The notes under the pieces: generated by a model
What the model was told of the DNA's origin: nothing
Databases searched by the model: none
The model's input: only the letters and a program-made list of their open reading frames with translations
NCBI RefSeq assembly: GCF_030272615.1
Contig: NC_081410.1
Span: forward strand, 574,255,241 to 574,319,240
Source of the DNA: Cryptomeria japonica
Taxonomy: Eukaryota > Streptophyta > Pinopsida > Cupressales > Cupressaceae
Length of the DNA stretch: 64,000 bases
Reading direction: 5' to 3'
Program-made: the position numbers and the translations under genes
Part shown: one piece after another, positions 58,250-64,000 of the stretch
Layout of the letters: each line of letters opens with the position of its first letter
Position numbering within the stretch: position 1 is the stretch's first letter

Positions 58250-58410
58250 CCTATAGAGGTGAGAGAGAGAGAGAGGGTGGGAGGAAGAGATAATGATCTG
58301 GAGAGGGTAGAGAAAAAGAAGTAGAGAGGGATGGAGAAAGAGACCTAGAGAGGGGAGAGAGAAGAGAAATAGTAGAGAGGGATAGAGAAGAGAGATAGAA
58401 GAGAGATACC
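58250..58410. repeat. Purine-rich GA tract
   Basis: About 160 bases of almost pure purine on the plus strand, with GAGAGA runs and several 'gagaggg' units. It lies directly before the palindrome at 58451. GA tracts can bind BBR/BPC-type factors in plants, but no nearby gene is seen. Confidence 0.7.
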
Positions 58411-58450
58411 AATGTCAATCTTTTTCTATAAATTTTCTTTTCCAAAAAGT

Positions 58451-58656
58451 CGGCCTATCATTGGAATTCGGACTCCAAAGGATAAAATTCTGATAGAGAA
58501 GTGCTGTCGGATGCACAACATCCTTGTCGAAACTCTCGTGGAGGCTGTCATCATTACAATGGCTTCCAAGAGAGTTCCGATGAGGATGCTGTGCATCCAA
58601 TGACACTCATCTATCAGAATTTTATCCTTTGGAGTCGGAATGCTGATGATAGGCCG
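58451..58656. repeat. Near-perfect 206-bp palindrome (foldback)
   Basis: CGGCCTATCAT at 58451 is matched by ATGATAGGCCG at 58646-58656, and pairing continues through to the centre near 58553. The arms are about 103 bp with no long loop. The longest unbroken match covers 58471-58496 (ACTCCAAAGG...GATAG) against 58611-58636. I estimate about 80% pairing by eye. It could be a foldback element, MITE-like, or a hairpin RNA locus. Confidence 0.8.
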
Positions 58657-58863
58657 AGATCATGATGGTAATCTTTCGAGGTATGAGCATCCATGGCAGC
58701 CATCAGAAAGGTTGGAGGTGATGTCACAATTGCGACGACCACAAGGATAGTCGGAACTTCCGACACAAAGTTTTCGACGACTTTTTTTGTCGGTAGTGCG
58801 ACGAAATTGTGTTGGAATTATCACGATTTGCTGTCAAAATTTTCACCCAAATGTACTAGTGGG
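58657..58863. other. Sequence with short inverted words, possible transposon end
   Basis: This segment contains CGACGAC/GTCGG/CCGAC words in both orientations (58731-58802) and ends TACTAGTG at 58861, next to the gypsy LTR. A terminus TAGTG with subterminal inverted words resembles the 3' end of a CACTA element. The matching 5' CACTA end was not found, so this is tentative. Confidence 0.3.
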
Positions 58864-58949
58864 TGGTAATGCCACTTCCCATCAGATGTTCTAGATTGTA
58901 TCTTCAGGCGAGGAAAAACTTCTCTAGTGTTTCTTGGTTCGTGCTTCAT
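58864..58949 (+). repeat. 5' LTR of Ty3-gypsy element 3, left part
   Basis: It begins TGGTAATGCCAC, an imperfect inverted match to the LTR end GGGGCATTACA at 62936. It is interrupted at 58950 by the short LTR element, and the LTR continues at 62442 after the duplicated TTCAT. Total LTR about 580 bp. The start is inferred from the terminal inverted match. Confidence 0.6.
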
Positions 58950-60467
58950 TGGTGCAGGAGCACCCATGGCATAAGGAAAATATATGGTCAAATTCATCAT
59001 TTGAAATATAATTTATATTTTAAGGTCATTTATAATGTATTTGAATCCATTTGGAATGATTTGTAAGACTTGGAAGCCTAAAAATGTAAGCAAGTCCTGA
59101 TTATGTCCTAGTTGTCCATATAGGCCCTTATAGGTCAAGATGGCCAAAATTGTATAAAAGGCCATGAGAAGGCTATCAAGTATGTAAAAGGTATTAAATG
59201 GATTATTTGGACATGTTTATGAGGTTTTTATAATTTTGAGAGTCATTAGGAAAAAGTGTCAAAGTTGCAAGAAAATTGCAAAAGTGCAACATTTGCAAAA
59301 ATGTAAAAGTGCAAAAATTGCACATAAAGTTGTAAAAGGGAAGATGAAGGGTCATAAAGGTAGTTGGATGGTTTATAACTACCAAAGAGTCTATAAATAT
59401 GTTTTATTGTTCGAACCAAATCATTATTGGAAGAATAGAGAAGAAAGGAGAATATTTTGAATACATTTTGGTGCATTCTACTATTGTTATTTTAGTTGGC
59501 TTTCCAGTTTTTGTGTTGGTTCTAGGCCTTGTATGACCATGTATAGCTTGGAAAACTTTGTATATGTATAATTTATAGCTAGATATGTCAATTAAATTTC
59601 TTCTCCTTTTTTTTTGGAGTTATTATGTTTAGAAATGAAGAAGATATGGAAGTTTTGGTGAAAGTTGTTAATTGCAGATTTGATACTTCCTGAGAATAGT
59701 CACATTGCAGTGTATGGTATGAACTCATATGATATTATTAAGACCTCTAAATAAAATTATTGGAAAGATATGTGAATCATATTTATTTTCCCTTTGGTTT
59801 GAGGCATTTTTGTTTATATTTGTGGAAGTTATGAAGATTTTGGTGAAAACTGGTTTTAAACTATCTTAAATGGAGTTGCTAGAAAGGGTTTGTACTTATC
59901 TTGTGATTTCACCATTGGAAAAATTAATGACTTGAATATTATGAAAGTAGACTCATAATGATTTCATTTTATTATGGTATTGTTTTAGTTTTGTTAAGTA
60001 TTTTTTGTGAAATATGATGCCCTAGCAGGCAGCAAGCATACATTTTCCAGATTTATGACAGTCAAAATTGGTCTCGGTACAAAGATGATAACTTTTTATT
60101 GCACCGTTGGATCATTCTCAATGTTGGATATGGTTTTATATACCTATTTTTCTACAGCCTCACCGAAGAGATCTTCCAAATATGTTAAGGTTTTAAAGTT
60201 ATTAATAACTGAGTACGGGTATATCAAACTATCATTAACCGGGACAGCATAATGCATTGTTTTGGTCTTGATTAATGTTCAAAGGGTTGTAAAATGATAT
60301 GATGGATTTTATATTGTATTGGTTGGTTGATATTAATATTGTTTTGGACTGTAGAATAATGATTATGATCAGATTATGCCTCTAATACAGGTGAAGATGT
60401 TGTGTTGATATTGAAACTCCATGTTGATTTGGGGTTCTTGAAGGGTTTTTCTTGTTGCTCCACATCA
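58950..60467 (+). repeat. 5' LTR of the short element
   Basis: 1518 bp, TGGTGCAGG...CACATCA. A TATA-like CTATAAATAT lies at 59391-59400. The 81-codon ORF at 60007-60252 occurs in both LTRs but has no recognisable protein similarity. Confidence 0.9.
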
Positions 60468-60919
60468 AATTGGTATCAAAGCCAGAAGAGCTTGAGTGTG
60501 TGGGTAGAGCGCCGAAGGAGGCAATCCACACCAGGACCTAGCCCATGAGATTGTTTATTTGATTCTTTTGATTAAAGTTTCTTGGTTTTAGGTTTGGTTC
60601 AGGTTCACTCAGCTGGAAGTGGGTGGACAGGAAGGTCTACCAGAGGGTACCATAGAAGATGGTCCAAAGGGCCTGAGAAGGAGGTCCAGTGTGTCACCAA
60701 GAGTCTTGGGGAGAGAGGCAAGAGAGGACTCCCAAGTGAGGGACAGAAGTTGTTGGGTGTTTGTAGCAGCTTGGAGGAGTGGACTTTAGATGAGAGATGC
60801 ACCATTGGAAGCAGCCAGTATAAACTCCATTGATAGGAGTCTTGATTGAAATAGAATGTAGCAGAGGCATCATGTTACTCATTTCCAAGAGACTTGGAAA
60901 TCTTTCAAGGCCGGTAGTA
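60468..60919 (+). other. Internal region of the short element
   Basis: 452 bp, GC-richer than the LTRs. It starts with the primer site TGGTATCAAAGCC at 60471 (one or two changes from the initiator-Met site). An 83-codon ORF at 60582-60833 has no resemblance to gag or pol. No clear polypurine tract precedes the 3' LTR (GGCCGGTAGTA). Confidence 0.8.
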
Positions 60920-62436
60920 TGGTGCAGGAGAACCCATGGCATAAGGAAAATATATGGTCAAATTCATCATTTGAAATATAATTTATATTTGAAGGTCATT
61001 TATAATGTATTTGAATCCATTTGGAATGATTTGTAAGACTTGGAAGCCTAAAAATGTAAGCAAGTCCTGATTATGTCCTAGTGTCCATATAGGCCCTTAT
61101 AGGTCAAGATGGTCAAAATTGTATAAAAGGCCATGAGAAGGCTATCAAGTATGTAAAAGGTATTAAATAGATTATTTGGACATGTTTATGAGGTTTTTAC
61201 AATTTGGAGAGTCATTAGGAAAAAGTGTCAAAGTTGCAAGAAAATTGCAAAAGTGCAACATTTGCAAAAATGTAAAAGTGCAAAAATTGCACATAAAGTT
61301 GTAAAAGGGAAGATGAAGGGTCATAAAGGTAGTTGGATTGTTTATAACTACAAAATAGTCTATAAATATGTTTTATTGGTCGAACCAAATCATTATTGGA
61401 AGAATAGAGAAGAAAGGAGAACATTTTGAATACATTTTGGTGCATTCTACTATTGTTATTTTGGTCGGCTTTCCAGTTTTTGTGTTGGTTCCAGGCCTTG
61501 TACGACCATGTATGGCCTGTAAACCTTTGTATATGTATAATTTATAGTTAGATATGTCAATTACCTTTTTTTTACTTTTTGTTTGGAGTTATTATGTTTA
61601 GAAATGAAGAAGATATGGAAGTTTTGGTGAAAGTTGTTAATTGCAGATTTGATACTTCCTGAGAACAGTCACATTGTAGCATATGGTATGAACTCATATG
61701 ACATTATTAAGACCTCTAAATAGAATTATTGGAAAGATATGTGAATCATCTTTCTTTTCCCTTTGGTTTGAGGCATTTTTGTTTATATTTGTGGAAGTTA
61801 TGAAGATTTTGGTGAAAACTGGTTTTAAACTGACTTAAATGGAGTTGCTGGAAAGGGTTTGTACTTATCTTGTGATTTCACCATTGGAAAAATTAATGAC
61901 TTGAATATTATGAAAGTAGACTTAGAGGGATTTCATTTGAGTATGGTATTTTTTTAGTTTGGTTAAGTATTTGTTGTGAAATATGATGCCCTAGTAGGCA
62001 GCAAGCATACATTTTCCAGATTTATGACAGTCAAAATTGGTCTCGGTACAGAGATGATAACTTTTTATTGCACCATTGGATCATTCTCAATTTTGGATAT
62101 GGTTTTAGAAACCTATTTTTCTACAGCCAAACTGAAGCAATATTCCAAATATGTTAAGGTTTTAAAGTTATTAATAACTGAGTACGGGTATATCAAACTG
62201 TCATTAACCGGGACAGCATAATGCATTGTTTTGGTCTTGATTAATGTTCAAAGGGTTGTAAAATGATATGATGGATTTGATATTGTATTGGTTGGTTGAT
62301 ATTAATATTTTTTTGGACTATAGAATAATGATTATGATCAGATTATGCCTCTAATACAAGTGAAGATGTTGTGTTGAGATTGAAACTCCATGTTGATTTG
62401 GGGTTCTTGAAGGGTTTTTCATGTTGCTCCGCATCA
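60920..62436 (+). repeat. 3' LTR of the short element
   Basis: 1517 bp, TGGTGCAGGAG...CGCATCA, followed by the target duplication TTCAT at 62437-62441. It aligns with the 5' LTR end to end. Confidence 0.9.
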
Positions 62437-62441
62437 TTCAT

Positions 62442-62936
62442 GTACCAGCTCATGTTCATGATCTTTGTTCAGTTTATACCTTATGGTCATTATATGATAC
62501 TTTTGTGAACCCTTGATATTGTAACTTTGTATTCCGTGGTTTTATTGGAAGTCGTGTATTTAAGGATATTGTAATATCATGTCAGTGAAATGTATGTTAA
62601 TTCAATTGCTTTGATTTTATGTATAAATGGTTTATGGATAATAAATGCATTGGAATACTTTGGTTCGTTCATTATGGAATTTAGATGTATGTGTAGTTTT
62701 AATCTTAAGCATTTAATTTATCTAATTAAATGGACAATTGGATTAACCATGATGTTAATATAATTTGTGGATTGATCATCATTGGTAACCCTTAGGAAAT
62801 CATGTGTTAGACTTCCACTATGTTATTAAACGTGCTATTGTTATAATTAATGCACTTAATCTTTAAAAAAAAAAATTATTTCACCCTTTATTTGCCTAGT
62901 GTTGTTTTCCTTTAGGGTTCCTGGTGGGGCATTACA
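62442..62936 (+). repeat. 5' LTR of Ty3-gypsy element 3, right part
   Basis: It runs from the target duplication of the short element to GGGGCATTACA, two bases before the primer site. AT-rich with a GC-richer end, as usual for LTRs. The left part is at 58864-58949. Confidence 0.7.
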
Positions 62937-62938
62937 TT

Positions 62939-62952
62939 TGGTATCAGAGCCC
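62939..62952 (+). promoter_or_regulatory. Primer binding site of Ty3-gypsy element 3
   Basis: TGGTATCAGAGCCC is an exact initiator-Met tRNA-type site, two bases after the LTR. Confidence 0.85.
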
Positions 62953-63088
62953 AAGTTTCAACATTGGGTACTCTGGGTTTGTAGTGTGCCTTTCAGTTGA
63001 CCATCTTCCTTAGTTCTTAATGTTTGTATCTCTCTTATCTTATCCTAGCTGTAGATCTAAACCATTTTCTCTTTTGTGGTGCTAGGTC

Positions 63089-64000
63089 ATGGCTAGGAAG
63101 CTAGTGGAGGTGGCTGTGTGGGTGGCCGCAAGGGAGGCAGAGGTGGAGGATAGGGCCGTGGTTCTAACTATCACAATCCTTCACCACCAACCACTCATGT
63201 GAGTGTTGAGCCAAAATAGTCTATTCATGAGGATCCAAAACAATCTGTTCATCAGGATTCTCAGCATGTAGGAGAGAAGGTTCCGAAAAGGGAAGAGCTG
63301 AGACAGATGTTTCGGGAGGTTCTGGCTAGGTTAGGCCACAGGCCTGAGTTTAAGCAGTCTATTCATGCTCAGGTTGAGAATCCGCATTAGCAAGTTACAG
63401 AGGAGAGAGAGAGGGAGAGATCGCCAAGGAGGAGGGAGATTCCAGCTAACCAAGATCCACCTTCTTTGGGTCACATAAAGGACTTGATGAGGTCCAACCC
63501 TCCTTACTTTGATGGTATGAGTACCCATCTCAAGGCAAAGACTTGGCTCATCAGTTTGGACCGGTGTTTTGCTATGTTTCCATATAGTAGCAACACCAAG
63601 GTGAGATGTGCTATTATGCATCTCAATAGTTTTTCTTCAATCTAGTGGAGATTAGAGGAGGAGAAAATCAGTGTATGCATTAACACCGTAACATGGGAGC
63701 TATTTTTGGAGAGATTCAGGGCACGATTTCTCTCACCCCAGTGGAGGCAGACTTGGGCAGATGACTTCTATGTCTTGCGTCAGTATGGTATGACAGTAGA
63801 CCAGTATGAGCACAGGTTCTATGAGCTCAAACAGTATGTTGGGATTGGTAATGATGAGGCTATGCTTGTTCAGCACTTCTTGAGAGGTTTGAATGACCGC
63901 ATCAATGGAGGAGTGAGGGTGTTTGAGCCACCTTTAGTTGAGATAGCCATGGTGAAAGCTAGATTTGTTGAGCTAAACCTTAGCCATTCACCTGGTGGTC
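63089..64000 (+). pseudogene. Ty3-gypsy gag, running off the window
   Basis: The ATG is probably at 63089, but the frame with gag similarity begins with the Gly/Arg-rich GGRKGGRGGG, so an early frame shift is likely. From there one frame runs to the window end. It shows IKDLMRSNPPYFDGMSTHLKAKTWLISLDRCFAMF, VRCAIMHLN, WELFLERFRARF, YEHRFYELKQYVG and MLVQHFLRGLNDRI, the retrotransposon gag domain (Retrotrans_gag). TAG stops occur near 63150, 63218, 63388 and 63643, all at positions where CAG (Gln) is expected or plausible. The downstream protease and pol must lie beyond 64000. Confidence 0.85.

Larger units (their letters stand above)
58950..62436 (+). mobile_element. Complete short non-autonomous LTR element (TRIM-like, long LTRs)
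   Basis: LTRs at 58950-60467 and 60920-62436 (1518 and 1517 bp) begin TGGTGCAGGAG and end CATCA. The direct repeat TTCAT at 58945-58949 and 62437-62441 confirms an insertion. The internal part is only 452 bp and has a primer site but no gag or pol. The two LTRs are nearly the same length and look roughly 95% or more alike by eye, so this is a fairly recent insertion compared with the other elements. It must have used proteins from another element. Confidence 0.92.

Noticed and set aside
58412-58606. 63-codon ORFs on both strands
   Set aside because: They are the two strands of the palindrome and mirror each other.
60007-60252. 81-codon ORF repeated at 61976-62221
   Set aside because: The repetition comes from the LTR pair; there is no known protein similarity.
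1-64000. tRNA or rRNA genes
   Set aside because: I saw no cloverleaf with A and B boxes and no rRNA stretches; the tRNA-like words are primer sites of LTR elements.

Overview
The window is plant nuclear DNA from a large, repeat-rich genome. It is AT-rich, consists almost entirely of nested and decayed transposable elements, and contains no intact host gene that I can recognise. The retroelement families (Ty1-copia with initiator-Met-tRNA-type primer sites, Ty3-gypsy-like gag elements, a multi-exon CACTA-type DNA transposon) are plant types. The old, stop-riddled, nested copies would fit a gymnosperm-sized genome, but the species cannot be named from the sequence.

Layout. 1-7804: a non-autonomous Ty3-gypsy-like gag-protease element rearranged into two halves facing each other. 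gagC, protease and 3' LTR read on the plus strand (1-4331); gagN, leader and 5' LTR read on the minus strand (4332-7804). The 3' LTR terminus is fused exactly to the interior of gag. 7805-11722: a minus-strand copia element (copia 1), cut in its reverse transcriptase by the first element and in its LTR by a second gypsy-like element (LTR 11723-12918). 13562-20654: a complete but dead plus-strand copia element (copia 2) with 5-bp target duplications, sitting in the remains of the second gypsy-like element. 21969-29778: a copia LTR fragment and a minus-strand copia element (copia 3) with a truncated 3' LTR.

30193-50996: two inverted copies of one CACTA-like (TNP2-type) transposon family. The left copy is a deletion derivative on the minus strand. 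The right copy (plus strand, from about 41.6 kb) has a TNP2-like transposase pseudogene, an open exon encoding a SET-domain protein, a TNP1/Transposase_24-like gene and duplicated small 3' exons. The 7.6 kb between the copies has no recognisable gene, but contains a tandem array of 19-bp palindromic units and other repeats.

50997-58860: sparse DNA with host-gene debris: a PPR-protein fragment, exons of an NPF (NRT1/PTR) transporter pseudogene, an RNase H-like LINE remnant, a purine-rich tract and a 206-bp palindrome. 58864-64000: a Ty3-gypsy element whose 5' LTR is split by a complete short non-autonomous LTR element (58950-62436, target duplication TTCAT). Its gag runs off the window and carries four TAG stops in one otherwise open frame.

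The coding sequences are mostly mobile-element genes inactivated by stops, frameshifts and catalytic-site substitutions. The most unusual items are the SET-domain exon inside the CACTA-like element and the self-integration-like junction in the first gypsy-like element.
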